Shown here one piece after another: positions 1 to 7,373 of a DNA stretch of 39,083 bases. The position numbers and the translations under genes are program-made. The DNA is from Microcaldota archaeon (GTDB lineage: Archaea; Micrarchaeota; Micrarchaeia; Micrarchaeales; CABMGC01): NCBI GenBank assembly GCA_028866785.1, contig JAGWHN010000006.1, positions 1 through 39,083 of the forward strand. The letters are read 5' to 3'. How positions within the stretch are numbered: position 1 is the stretch's first letter; each line of letters opens with the position of its first letter. The notes beneath the pieces were generated by a model, which saw nothing but the letters and a program-made list of their open reading frames with translations, was not told the DNA's origin and did no database searches.

Positions 1-84
1 GGGACTGAGCTCAGGCAGGGCACCCTTCATTCAATATTGAAGCAGGCAAATTTGACTAAGGAGGACATATTAAAATATGCGTAA
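1..84 (+). CDS. C-terminal end of a HicA/YcfA-like mRNA interferase (partial)
   Basis: An open frame runs from the window edge to TAA at 82-84 and encodes 27 residues beginning GTELRQGTLHSILKQANLTK. The pattern G-x-E-L-x-x-G-T-L-x-x-I-L-x-Q-A matches the end of the HicA/YcfA double-stranded-RNA-binding-like family, whose full members are toxin mRNA interferases or related RNA binders. The start, the catalytic His region and any HicB partner lie outside the window, so activity cannot be judged. The assignment rests only on this tail. Confidence 0.5.
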   Translation, partial: GTELRQGTLHSILKQANLTKEDILKYA

Positions 85-102
85 ACTATTTGCAGCGAAA
101 TT

Positions 103-543
103 TCATACATCAAGCAGAACTTTTATTGACCAGCTTTTTCCAGTTTTCTTTACCCTGAGAAGGTGCGGAGTCACCGCTTTTACATCAAAAAGGGAGATGT
201 ATTCCTTTGACTTTTTGCAGAAGATGCACGCGTTTATCTTGATTTTGTCCTTTTCTTCAGAAATCCTATTCACCTTGAGCTTGAAGGCAGGCACTCCCCT
301 TTGATCAATCTCGGAGACCATGCGCTGCAGCAAAAACCAGACAATCTCATTTTTGTTTGAGGCCCTCTCGGTTATCCTGACAGTTTTTATTTTTGATTTT
401 GATTTTTTGAGCTCCTTTTGGTCAAACATCGTGCCCAGCAGGGCAAGGCCCGAGTTTTCAAGCGCATCCTTGAAGCTCTTTCCATAAGCGACAAAGGCCA
501 CATCCGCGGTGTGCGGAACGTATCGAAAATTAGGCTTTGGCAT
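103..543 (-). CDS. Archaease (activator of RtcB tRNA ligase)
   Basis: The 146-residue protein has the archaease signature near its N-terminus (YVPHTADVAF) and the later KAVTPH block. Archaease speeds guanylylation and turnover of RtcB, the ligase that joins tRNA halves after intron removal. The frame extends 11 codons further upstream, but the ATG at 543 is preferred because a TATA-like element at 561-574 lies about 24 nt before it and the family normally begins just before the HTAD motif. This predicts a leaderless mRNA. RtcB itself is encoded at 20576-22015, and intron-containing tRNAs at 4118 and 20279. Confidence 0.93.
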   Translation of the reverse strand: MPKPNFRYVPHTADVAFVAYGKSFKDALENSGLALLGTMFDQKELKKSKSKIKTVRITERASNKNEIVWFLLQRMVSEIDQRGVPAFKLKVNRISEEKDKIKINACIFCKKSKEYISLFDVKAVTPHLLRVKKTGKSWSIKVLLDV

Positions 544-560
544 GATGCAATATATAGACA

Positions 561-574
561 AATTTATATATATC
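561..574. promoter_or_regulatory. Shared bidirectional TATA element
   Basis: The AT-only stretch TTTATATATA is nearly self-complementary. Its centre is about 24 nt from the archaease ATG (543, minus strand) and about 24 nt from the 5' side of the C/D sRNA (about 591, plus strand). Both distances suit an archaeal TATA box, so one element probably drives the two divergent transcripts. This is inferred from spacing. Confidence 0.55.
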
Positions 575-590
575 AAAGCCCCTTTGTTAT

Positions 591-650
591 CTGTCCGATG
601 AAGACGAGAGTAACTGCTGAGAAGTGATGAAGTCCATTTCGACTGAGGGC
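591..650 (+). ncRNA. C/D-box guide sRNA (2'-O-methylation guide)
   Basis: The four boxes of an archaeal C/D sRNA occur in order: C-like CCGATGA (595-601), D' CTGA (617-620), C' GTGATGA (624-630) and D CTGA (643-646). Guide segments lie between them at 602-616 (15 nt) and 631-642 (12 nt). The C' to D part is consensus. The C box departs at its first two bases, but the GA bases needed for the kink-turn are kept. CC before the C box and GG after the D box could form the closing pairs. A TATA element lies about 25 nt upstream. Such RNAs direct fibrillarin (22855-23514) to methylate rRNA or tRNA. By the D+5 rule the D guide would target a sequence like TCGAAATGGACT; the target was not identified. 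Confidence 0.72.
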
Positions 651-664
651 GAATAAGTGTTTAG

Positions 665-2164
665 ATGCTTTTTAAGGATAAAAACGGGTTGGCGCTTTTC
701 TTCCTTGTCCTTTCGATAATAATACTGCTCGTAAACCCTTTTCTGATAACCAGTCCGATCATAGACAACCTTGATCCCTCAAGCTACGTGATTGTCCCGA
801 TAATAATGCTGCCGTTGCTTGCGGTGTTCATGTTCAAGAGCAAGCTTGATTCGCAGGTTGACAGTGGGGACATTGCGATTGGAATCTGCTTGTTTGCAGT
901 ATTCATAGCGCTCATCGTGGGCCTACAGCTTGCATTCCCGTATCAGTTCCTAAGCTATAGGGCAGATATGCTAATACTGCCGCTTGCAGTCGCGGCAATC
1001 TCGATAGTCCTTTTTGGGGCTAAAAATATTGGAAAGTTTTGGGCACTGATTTTGTATCCAGCGCTTGCGTCTCCGCTGCTGTTCTTGCCAGCACTTGACT
1101 TGAACAACGCATTTGCGCAGATAAATACGCTCACCGTTTACGGAGTGCTCCACTTGTTCGCCCAAAAAATCTCCTACGTTGCCCCATTCACAATAACAAC
1201 TTCCACGTATGCGATAGGGATAGGCACCGCGTGCGCGGGAATTGCTGTTTTTGTGGCCCTTGTGCTTTTCTTGATACCAATTGCGTACCTTCTAGAGGGA
1301 AAATTAAAAAATAAGATTTACTGGGTCGCATCAGGTTTTGTGCTGCTGCTTGCCCTGAATTTCATCAGGATGGCTGGAATCGGTGCAATCTGGCTTTTGT
1401 ATGGTCCCAATGCAACAGTTGGATTTGTACATAGCTTTGTGGGAATATTGCTTTTTTACCTTTCAATAATCGTGATAATACTGCTGGCAGGAAGATACGG
1501 CCTTGGCTTCCCAAAAAGGGGGAAAGAGAGAAGGGCAACGGGTGGCGCAAATATCACTGCCCCTGCAGTTGCAATAGTGCTTAGTTTGGCGTACCTTCTG
1601 ATCTCCTCGAATTATACTGCGCAAATACAAGTTCCGATTGCGGCGAACATAAGTTATAACTTCAGCTCCTCATCCCTAGTCGCATTTGCTGGGAATTTCA
1701 AGAATGTGCATGGTTGGAGCTTCTCGGCTCTTCCAAACCAGACAAACCTAGGAGGGGTACTCGCACTATCAAACAGCAGCTTCAATTCAAGCTACCCGAT
1801 AATACTTCTTTTATCAAAGCCGAACCAGAGCACCCTTGACCTGATACTAAACGATACAGTTCTAATCGGCAAGTACAATTTTGTGGACCAAAAACTGGTG
1901 CCAGGAACAATGTATGAGGTATCGTCGAATGATACCCTATTTTACCTGATGGTGAAGCCGGTGCCATTCCTCTTTGAGAATGGATCTTACGGGCTTGTGA
2001 CAAGCTACATAGTAATGCCGCAAACAGCGCAAAAGGTCACCTGCGCAAGATCATATGATGGCATTTATACCTCTCTTGACAATCTTATTCTGCAACAGGA
2101 TGCAAACCAAACCGAGAGGGGCAATCTAGAGAATGCGTACTGCCTCTCTTCGGAATTTGTGTGA
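665..2164 (+). CDS. Archaeosortase/exosortase-family membrane transpeptidase
   Basis: The 499-residue protein has a polytopic membrane region (about residues 8-280) followed by an extracytoplasmic C-terminal domain of about 200 residues rich in Asn/Ser sequons. The exosortase/archaeosortase triad is visible: Cys190 in TACAGI, Arg235 in NFIRM and His256 in VHSFVG, each at the edge of a transmembrane helix. The family cleaves C-terminal sorting tags of surface proteins and attaches them to lipid. No protein with an obvious PGF- or PEF-type sorting tail was seen here, so substrates are unknown. The C/D sRNA ends just upstream. The next gene starts 4 nt after the stop. Confidence 0.82.
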   Translation: MLFKDKNGLALFFLVLSIIILLVNPFLITSPIIDNLDPSSYVIVPIIMLPLLAVFMFKSKLDSQVDSGDIAIGICLFAVFIALIVGLQLAFPYQFLSYRADMLILPLAVAAISIVLFGAKNIGKFWALILYPALASPLLFLPALDLNNAFAQINTLTVYGVLHLFAQKISYVAPFTITTSTYAIGIGTACAGIAVFVALVLFLIPIAYLLEGKLKNKIYWVASGFVLLLALNFIRMAGIGAIWLLYGPNATVGFVHSFVGILLFYLSIIVIILLAGRYGLGFPKRGKERRATGGANITAPAVAIVLSLAYLLISSNYTAQIQVPIAANISYNFSSSSLVAFAGNFKNVHGWSFSALPNQTNLGGVLALSNSSFNSSYPIILLLSKPNQSTLDLILNDTVLIGKYNFVDQKLVPGTMYEVSSNDTLFYLMVKPVPFLFENGSYGLVTSYIVMPQTAQKVTCARSYDGIYTSLDNLILQQDANQTERGNLENAYCLSSEFV

Positions 2165-2168
2165 TATT

Positions 2169-3125
2169 ATGCGATTCGAATACTCCGCGGGCGCCTTCGT
2201 CTACAAGAAGGAAGGGGATAGGGTGCTAATACTTTTCTTGGTGAGGGACAACAAGAAATTTGACATCCCAAAGGGCCACATTGAGAAAGGAGAGAATGCA
2301 GAGCAGGCAGGAAAGCGAGAAATTTTGGAGGAGTCTGGGCTGAGCGTTGAGTTTATTCCGGGATTTAAGGATGTCTCAAAATACTTTTTCCTTGAAAAAG
2401 GCACAAAAATACTAAAAAGAGTGACACTCTTTCTTGCAAAAATCGGAAATGAAAAAGTAAAGATATCGGAGGAGCACGCCGGATTTAGGTGGATGGGAAG
2501 GGAAGAGGCGCTTGAGAGGATAGGCTACAAAGACATGAAGAAGCTGCTCAAACGCGCATATGATTACATAGAAAAATATGAAAAAATCGCGGAATTGAAC
2601 CTTGATTACGCAAAGCTTCCCAAGCTGCAAAAGAGCTGGGATTTAAGCTCCACTTTCGTTCCAGGGGAGGGGCCGGTGGATGCAAAAACTATGCTCATCG
2701 GCCAGGCGCCAGGCGCAAATGAGGACGTGCTAAAGAAGCCGTTCATCGGAAGGAGCGGAAAGGTGCTTGACAGGATGCTAGAAATTGCGGGACTTAAAAG
2801 AGAGAAAGTTTACATCACAAGCTGCGTCCAGTTCTTCCCGCCTAAGAACAGGGGGCCAACAGATGAGGAGGTGGCTCTTTGCAGGGAATTTTTACTCAGG
2901 CAAATCGAGATAATCAACCCGAAGAACATCATACTGCTAGGCAACTTTGCGACAAACAACCTCCTTGGGTTTGACAAGGTTTCGCAGAACCACGGAAAGG
3001 TTGTGAAGAAGGACGGAAGGAATTTCCTGATTGCCTTTCATCCAGCGATGGCGCTGCGCTCAAGCAAGGTGGTCGCAAAGCTCATGGAGGAGGATTTTGC
3101 AAGCTTCAAGGAGAAGATGGATTAG
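2169..3125 (+). CDS. Nudix hydrolase fused to family 4-like uracil-DNA glycosylase
   Basis: The 318-residue two-domain protein has at its N-terminus (about 1-140) a complete Nudix box, with GHIEKGENAEQAGKREILEE followed by SGL, the signature of hydrolases of nucleoside diphosphate derivatives. The C-terminal part (about 155-318) resembles family 4 uracil-DNA glycosylase: GQAPGANED, PFIGRSGKVLDRML, PPKNRGPTDEEV and AFHPAM. The usual GEAPG is GQAPG. Of the four Fe-S cysteines expected in family 4, only the one in EEVALC remains: the N-terminal CxxC pair is absent and the Cys before RPP is Phe. ATG at 2169 is chosen because the Nudix domain starts there. A combined nucleotide-pool and base-excision role is inferred. 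Confidence 0.85.
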   Translation: MRFEYSAGAFVYKKEGDRVLILFLVRDNKKFDIPKGHIEKGENAEQAGKREILEESGLSVEFIPGFKDVSKYFFLEKGTKILKRVTLFLAKIGNEKVKISEEHAGFRWMGREEALERIGYKDMKKLLKRAYDYIEKYEKIAELNLDYAKLPKLQKSWDLSSTFVPGEGPVDAKTMLIGQAPGANEDVLKKPFIGRSGKVLDRMLEIAGLKREKVYITSCVQFFPPKNRGPTDEEVALCREFLLRQIEIINPKNIILLGNFATNNLLGFDKVSQNHGKVVKKDGRNFLIAFHPAMALRSSKVVAKLMEEDFASFKEKMD

Positions 3126-4061
3126 TTAGAGCTTGAGCTGTTTTATCTCCTTGATTGCAAGCAAATATGATGCCGCAGTTATAAGTAGGACCACGGCCAC
3201 GATGCCCATGCCTATGTCAAAGTTGTTCAGGTTCGGTATGCTAATCCCTGTGGCGAGTTCAAAGCTGCCAAGTGGGGGCACAATGAAAATCAAAACGCCC
3301 ACTAGCGCAAAAACTAGACCTCCGTAACCGAGAGTCCTTCCAGAAGTTTTTCTGGAAATGAATGTTATCTGCTTCTCTGAGTATTTTCTCCTCTGCAGCC
3401 AGCTGCCGATTGCGTACCCCAGGATAACCTGCATGATTAGCGTACCGATTCCAAACAGGAATCCCGGAATCCATGCATACCAGATGCTTGGCATCTTCGG
3501 GACTATGGAAGTGTAAATCAGAAGATCTATGGCGCCAAAGCCGAATCCCGCTATCGCGCCATGAAGCGTTGCAAGTGGCAGAGGCACTTTCCTTGGCTCG
3601 AGGAATGAACGCTCCGCGAAGATATTGTGCTCGTCGAGTCCCTCCTCCTTGAACTGTTGATGTGAACTCTCATGCTTGTGCGTGTGCCTTCCCGTAAATA
3701 GGTGTACGATAGAGTCAACAAGCTCTGCAAAGAAGTGAAAGTCAATGTAGACGTTCTTCCTTAGGATGTAGAATCCCGAGATGCTCATTACAAGACCGAC
3801 CGCAATGAAAACTATCGAATCGGTGTAGATTCCGGTGAAAAATGAGGCGAGGGCGGTGAAGGAGAGTAGCCCTAAAAGCGCCCTTTGGGCCGTAAAGCCA
3901 AGCGAAAAGAAGAGCCCCGCTTTTGCGCCCCCTTTCTTGTTGAATGCACCTATAGAGTAGCTAAATGTTATAGGCCAGGTGTGCTCGTCAGGCGTTATGC
4001 CGTGTATTATCCCGAGCACAAAGGCAAGCGTCAGATAATAGTAAAGGTCTGGAATTATCAT
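3126..4061 (-). CDS. NicO/RcnA-like divalent metal transporter, membrane
   Basis: The protein of about 311 residues has several hydrophobic segments. The first helix contains HGITPDEHTW, an equivalent of the His/Asp metal-binding motif of NicO-type nickel/cobalt transporters, and a second His motif (LHGAIAGFGFGAID) follows a His-rich cytoplasmic loop with HTHKHESSH. This layout suggests transport, probably export, of Ni, Co or a similar metal. The ATG at 4061 is preferred to the adjacent TTG at 4064. The gene ends directly against the stop of the Nudix-UDG gene on the other strand. Metal and direction are not established. Confidence 0.6.
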   Translation of the reverse strand: MIIPDLYYYLTLAFVLGIIHGITPDEHTWPITFSYSIGAFNKKGGAKAGLFFSLGFTAQRALLGLLSFTALASFFTGIYTDSIVFIAVGLVMSISGFYILRKNVYIDFHFFAELVDSIVHLFTGRHTHKHESSHQQFKEEGLDEHNIFAERSFLEPRKVPLPLATLHGAIAGFGFGAIDLLIYTSIVPKMPSIWYAWIPGFLFGIGTLIMQVILGYAIGSWLQRRKYSEKQITFISRKTSGRTLGYGGLVFALVGVLIFIVPPLGSFELATGISIPNLNNFDIGMGIVAVVLLITAASYLLAIKEIKQLKL

Positions 4062-4117
4062 CAAATCAGGCGGGGCAGTTAGGCTTTAATAATATTGGAG
4101 ATAAAAGGCTTTATATT

Positions 4118-4216
4118 GGGTCCGTAGCTTAGTCCGGTTGGAGCGCCCGACTGATAGGGTATTTTATAAATACCTCAAAAATCGGGAGGTCTTGCGTTCA
4201 AATCGCAACGGGCCCA
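4118..4216 (+). tRNA. tRNA-Ile(GAT) with intron at 37/38
   Basis: The cloverleaf is complete: acceptor GGGTCCG pairs with CGGGCCC (one G-T pair), the D-arm has GG in its loop, anticodon stem CCCGA pairs with TCGGG, and T-arm TTGCG-TTCAAAT-CGCAA is followed by discriminator A. The anticodon is GAT at 4153-4155. The anticodon loop is 31 nt, so about 24 nt (4157-4180) is an intron at the usual 37/38 site. It folds into a hairpin with GGTATTT paired to AAATACC. G26 is present and CCA is not encoded. An upstream TATA-like CTTTAATAAT (4083-4092) lies about 30 nt before the 5' end. Confidence 0.93.
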
Positions 4217-4278
4217 TCTTCATTTTTCAGCATTTTGTTAAGAATAAAAAGATTTGTTACCAACTAAGTATTGGTGAA

Positions 4279-4872
4279 ATGGCTTACTCGCTTTCTGAAG
4301 GGGAAACTCTTGTGCGCGCAGCTAGGCACACTGTCGACCTCTACTTGAACTCTACAAAATTCAACAAGGCGATAGTCGAGAAAAGGGCTTCCCACCTTGA
4401 TGAGCACCATGGAATATTCGTTAGCATAAGGCACTATCCTCTAGGAGCAACGCGCGGCTCTGCAGCGCTGATAAAAGGGGTCAAGCCCGTAAGGAGCCTA
4501 ATTGTTGACGCGGCAATAAAGGCGGCATTTGAGGATGAGAGGCACGTCTCGGTTTCAACGCATGAGCTGGATCACATAGTCTTCGAAGTTGGTGTCATCA
4601 CGCACAGAGCAAAGCTTAGCGGGCCAGTCTCAAAGATGAAGATCAAGCCAGGGGGAGAGGGCATCATGCTTGAGTATGGATACAAAACGGGATTTTTGCT
4701 TCCCGAGGAAGTAAGGAAGGGGGAGAAGGTTGAAAAGCTCCTTGAAAGGCTCTGCAAGATTGCGGGGCTTGATGCTCACGACTACAGGAGATCCGACTTA
4801 AACTTCCACAAATTTTCGGCGCAGAAGTTCATCGAGACGGAGCCTCATGGCGCAGTTGAGGAAGTTTTGTAG
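4279..4872 (+). CDS. AMMECR1-domain protein
   Basis: The 197-residue protein shows the AMMECR1 fold features: an N-terminal helix region, GIFVSIRHYPLGATRGSAAL (a form of the GCIGT-type loop) and PGGEGIMLEYGYKTGFLLPE. AMMECR1 proteins are widespread and their biochemical function is not settled; a nucleotide or RNA-related role is often suggested. The open frame runs back into tRNA-Ile, so ATG 4279 is chosen; it has GGTGA just upstream and matches the family start. The stop codon abuts the ATG of the polymerase gene, suggesting a two-gene operon. Confidence 0.85.
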   Translation: MAYSLSEGETLVRAARHTVDLYLNSTKFNKAIVEKRASHLDEHHGIFVSIRHYPLGATRGSAALIKGVKPVRSLIVDAAIKAAFEDERHVSVSTHELDHIVFEVGVITHRAKLSGPVSKMKIKPGGEGIMLEYGYKTGFLLPEEVRKGEKVEKLLERLCKIAGLDAHDYRRSDLNFHKFSAQKFIETEPHGAVEEVL

Positions 4873-5949
4873 ATGAAATTGATACTGCTTGTTGACATGG
4901 ACTACTTCTTTGCGGCATGCGAGGAGCTTAGGCACCCGGAATACAGAACAAAACCGCTAGTCGTCGGAGCTGACCCAAAAGGAGGTACCGCCCGCGGGGT
5001 TGTTAGCACCTGCAACTACCTTGCGCGAAAGTTTGGAATCCACAGCGCAATGCCCATCTCAATGGCATACAAACTCAAGAAGGACGCAATCTTCCTTCCG
5101 GTTGACTATCCCTACTATGAAAAAATGTCAGCTCAGGTCATGCAGATACTCAAGTCCTTTGCAAAGAAGTTCGAGCAGGTTAGCGTAGACGAGGCCTTTT
5201 TGGACATAACAGGAAAGGTTGATGGATACGAACAGGCTCTCGATTACGCAAAGAGGATCAAGGGAGCCATAAAGCAGGAGACCGGTCTTCCATGCTCAAT
5301 CGGGATAAGCACCAATAGGGTGCTTGCGAAGATGGCGTGCGAGGCTGGCAAGCCGGACGGGGTGAAGATGGTGAAAGGGGAGGAGGGCGCCGCATTCCTC
5401 GCACCCATGCCAGTAGGAAAGCTCTACGGAGTTGGAAACAAGACTGCAACAAGGCTTGAGGCAATGGGATACAAGAAAATAGGAGACCTTGCAAATGCCA
5501 ATCTGGCAAATCTGGTGGACCAGCTCGGAACATGGGGAGGGGAGCTGTACAGAAGCGCAAGGGGGATGAGCGATGATGAGCTTGTCGAGAACTATGAGAT
5601 AAAGTCAATAGGAAGGGAGCGAACCTTTGAGAAGGACACAAAAAGCAGGGAGGAGATTGCAAAAATGATGGACTCGATTGCAAAGGAGGTTGCCGAAGAG
5701 GTGAGAAGGCAGGGAATTTCATACAAGACAGTCACTGTGAAGATCAGATATTCCAATTTTTCCGAGCACCTGAAGAGCAAAAGCATCGGGCACTATACGG
5801 ACGATACGGCAGAGATGCTCGAAACTGCACTAAAACTCTTTGATCTAGGTGTTGAAGAGGGGAGAACAATCAGGAAAATTGGAATCAGAGTATCAAATCT
5901 GAAAAATTATAAAGGGCAAAAACATATACTTGATTTCAATAGCACCTAA
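4873..5949 (+). CDS. dinB: DNA polymerase IV, Y-family translesion polymerase
   Basis: The 358-residue protein has Y-family catalytic carboxylates in VDMDYFFAA (Asp8) and SVDEAFLD (Asp106, Glu107). Phe13 occupies the steric-gate position used against ribonucleotides. The thumb (YGVGNKTATRLEAMG) and little-finger regions are full length. The C-terminus QKHILDFNST fits a PIP box (Q-x-x-I-x-x-F) for binding PCNA. It should copy past damaged bases. It starts directly after the AMMECR1 stop. Confidence 0.95.
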   Translation: MKLILLVDMDYFFAACEELRHPEYRTKPLVVGADPKGGTARGVVSTCNYLARKFGIHSAMPISMAYKLKKDAIFLPVDYPYYEKMSAQVMQILKSFAKKFEQVSVDEAFLDITGKVDGYEQALDYAKRIKGAIKQETGLPCSIGISTNRVLAKMACEAGKPDGVKMVKGEEGAAFLAPMPVGKLYGVGNKTATRLEAMGYKKIGDLANANLANLVDQLGTWGGELYRSARGMSDDELVENYEIKSIGRERTFEKDTKSREEIAKMMDSIAKEVAEEVRRQGISYKTVTVKIRYSNFSEHLKSKSIGHYTDDTAEMLETALKLFDLGVEEGRTIRKIGIRVSNLKNYKGQKHILDFNST

Positions 5950-5961
5950 TTTCATAAATTT

Positions 5962-6312
5962 TTACTCGGGCCTTTTGACATGACATAGGACATATAGAAA
6001 TTCTTTGGTCTCTAAAATATCAGTTTTAAAAATTATTTCTTTCTCTTCAGGGGTACGATTTCTAAGCTGGAATTTGACCGCTTTTAATATATCTTTTTTA
6101 AATCCACGCCTCCCTTCCTTGTTTGCTAGGTTGACAGGCATAATTGCAAGGGCATCAAAATCTGCAAAAAATTGATTGCGGAAGAAAGTTGCAGTTTTTC
6201 CGTCCTTCCTTCTTTCTAAGGAGAAATCATTAGTTTTATAATGAATTTTATCCAGAAAATGCTCCACTATTTCTGAAGCCTTTTCCTGAGGAGTTTGTTG
6301 CAAAGTTTTCAT
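5962..6312 (-). CDS. Hypothetical protein, 116 residues
   Basis: This is a small soluble protein with no recognised domain. It is charged, with a central FADFDALAIMP segment and C-terminal KEFLYVLCHVKRPE. The spacing of acidic residues recalls small PDDEXK nucleases, but that is too weak for a call. Its DNA is AT-richer than its neighbours, with AT-ending codons common, possibly a sign of transfer. A TATA-like TTTTTAAAAG lies about 25 nt before the ATG, predicting a leaderless, separately transcribed gene. Confidence 0.6.
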   Translation of the reverse strand: MKTLQQTPQEKASEIVEHFLDKIHYKTNDFSLERRKDGKTATFFRNQFFADFDALAIMPVNLANKEGRRGFKKDILKAVKFQLRNRTPEEKEIIFKTDILETKEFLYVLCHVKRPE

Positions 6313-6347
6313 ACCGTGAATCTATTTTCTGCTTTTAAAAACGTACC

Positions 6348-7325
6348 TCATTCGCCGTTTGTTTTTATTTTTTTAAGCGATTCCTCAAACTTAAGCATGG
6401 AAATGTGCTCCCTCACCCTAAGTGCCGCCTTAACCCCTGCCGATGCGGCGGTGACAGCCTGCTTGTAGAATCTATCAGCAACGTCTCCTGCTGCGTAGAC
6501 TCCCTCAATGTTCGTTAGCACGTCCTCTTTTGTGACGATGTATTCATCCTTGTCAAGCTCAAGCTGCCCCTTAAATAGCGAAGTGTTCGGCTGGTGGCCA
6601 ATCGCTACAAAAACTCCGTCAATTTTCATCTCGCTGACCTGACCCGTCTTGAGATTCTTTAGCCTGACTCCAGTGACCTTTTTGTCACCGGTGATTTCTT
6701 CAACTGCTGTCTCCCAGAGGAACTTTATCTTTGGATTGGCAAACGCCCTCTGCTGCATTATCCTGCTTGCTCGAAGCGAATCTCTTCTGTGAACGACTGT
6801 CACGCTATTTGCAAATCTTGTCAGGAATAGGGAGTCTTCCATCGCCGTGTCCCCTCCGCCCACGACTATCACGTCCTTGTTCTTGAAGAATGCGCCATCG
6901 CATGTTGCACAGCTTGAGACGCCCCTTCCCGTAAAGTTCTTCTCTGAAGGCAGTCCAATCCACTTTGACGATGCGCCAGTTGATATTATGAGCGTGAGGG
7001 TCTCGTAGACGGTGTCGTTTACATAGACTTTTATCGGCTTTGAGTTGAGTTCCACCTTTGTGATGTCGCCCTCCACATACCTTGTCCCGAAGCTCGTTGC
7101 CTGCTCCTCCATAAGCCTGATCAGCTCAGGACCTGCAATCTTTGAATACCCAGGATAGTTTTCGATGTCGGTTGTGAGCAAAAGCTGGCCTCCGCTGCTC
7201 ACCCCCTTTATCAAAAGCGGGTTGAATCCCTCCCTTGCAGTATAGAGTGCCGCTGAGAGCCCTGCCGGACCCGAACCGATAATTATGACGTTCTCAACCA
7301 CTTTGACACCAATAGAATTTGACAA
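6348..7325 (-). CDS. trxB: Thioredoxin reductase
   Basis: The 325-residue flavoprotein has the N-terminal FAD motif VIIIGSGPAGLSAAL, the redox pair CATC (Cys139, Cys142), an NADPH-binding GGGDTA and the second FAD motif near VYAAGDVAD. It reduces thioredoxin-like proteins with NAD(P)H. No ATG is suitably placed. TTG at 7325 is used; GTG at 7301 is an alternative that still precedes the FAD motif. The TATA-like element at 7347-7355 is centred 26 nt from the TTG, which favours a leaderless TTG start. No thioredoxin gene is adjacent. Confidence 0.93.
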   Translation of the reverse strand: MSNSIGVKVVENVIIIGSGPAGLSAALYTAREGFNPLLIKGVSSGGQLLLTTDIENYPGYSKIAGPELIRLMEEQATSFGTRYVEGDITKVELNSKPIKVYVNDTVYETLTLIISTGASSKWIGLPSEKNFTGRGVSSCATCDGAFFKNKDVIVVGGGDTAMEDSLFLTRFANSVTVVHRRDSLRASRIMQQRAFANPKIKFLWETAVEEITGDKKVTGVRLKNLKTGQVSEMKIDGVFVAIGHQPNTSLFKGQLELDKDEYIVTKEDVLTNIEGVYAAGDVADRFYKQAVTAASAGVKAALRVREHISMLKFEESLKKIKTNGE

Positions 7326-7345
7326 TACATATTTTGTTTGAATAC

Positions 7346-7355
7346 CTATTTAAAG
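7346..7355. promoter_or_regulatory. Shared TATA element between trxB and the beta-CASP gene
   Basis: The self-complementary core TATTTAAA centres near 7351. It lies 26 nt from the trxB start (7325, minus strand) and about 23-26 nt from the probable GTG start of the divergent nuclease gene (7374). One symmetric element therefore fits both promoters. Inferred from spacing only. Confidence 0.45.
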
Positions 7356-7373
7356 TTTGATACGCCAGTTAGA

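Noticed and set aside
4138..4278. N-terminal extension of the AMMECR1 frame through the tRNA
   Set aside because: The open frame overlaps tRNA-Ile and its intron. The family start and a GGTGA ribosome-binding site are at 4279.
5258..5722. 154-codon frame opposite the translesion polymerase
   Set aside because: It is a shadow of a well-supported gene, with low-complexity Ser/Pro-rich translation and no start signal.
5962..6312. PDDEXK nuclease call for the 116-residue protein
   Set aside because: Only a loose spacing of acidic residues supports it; no clear ExK motif is visible.
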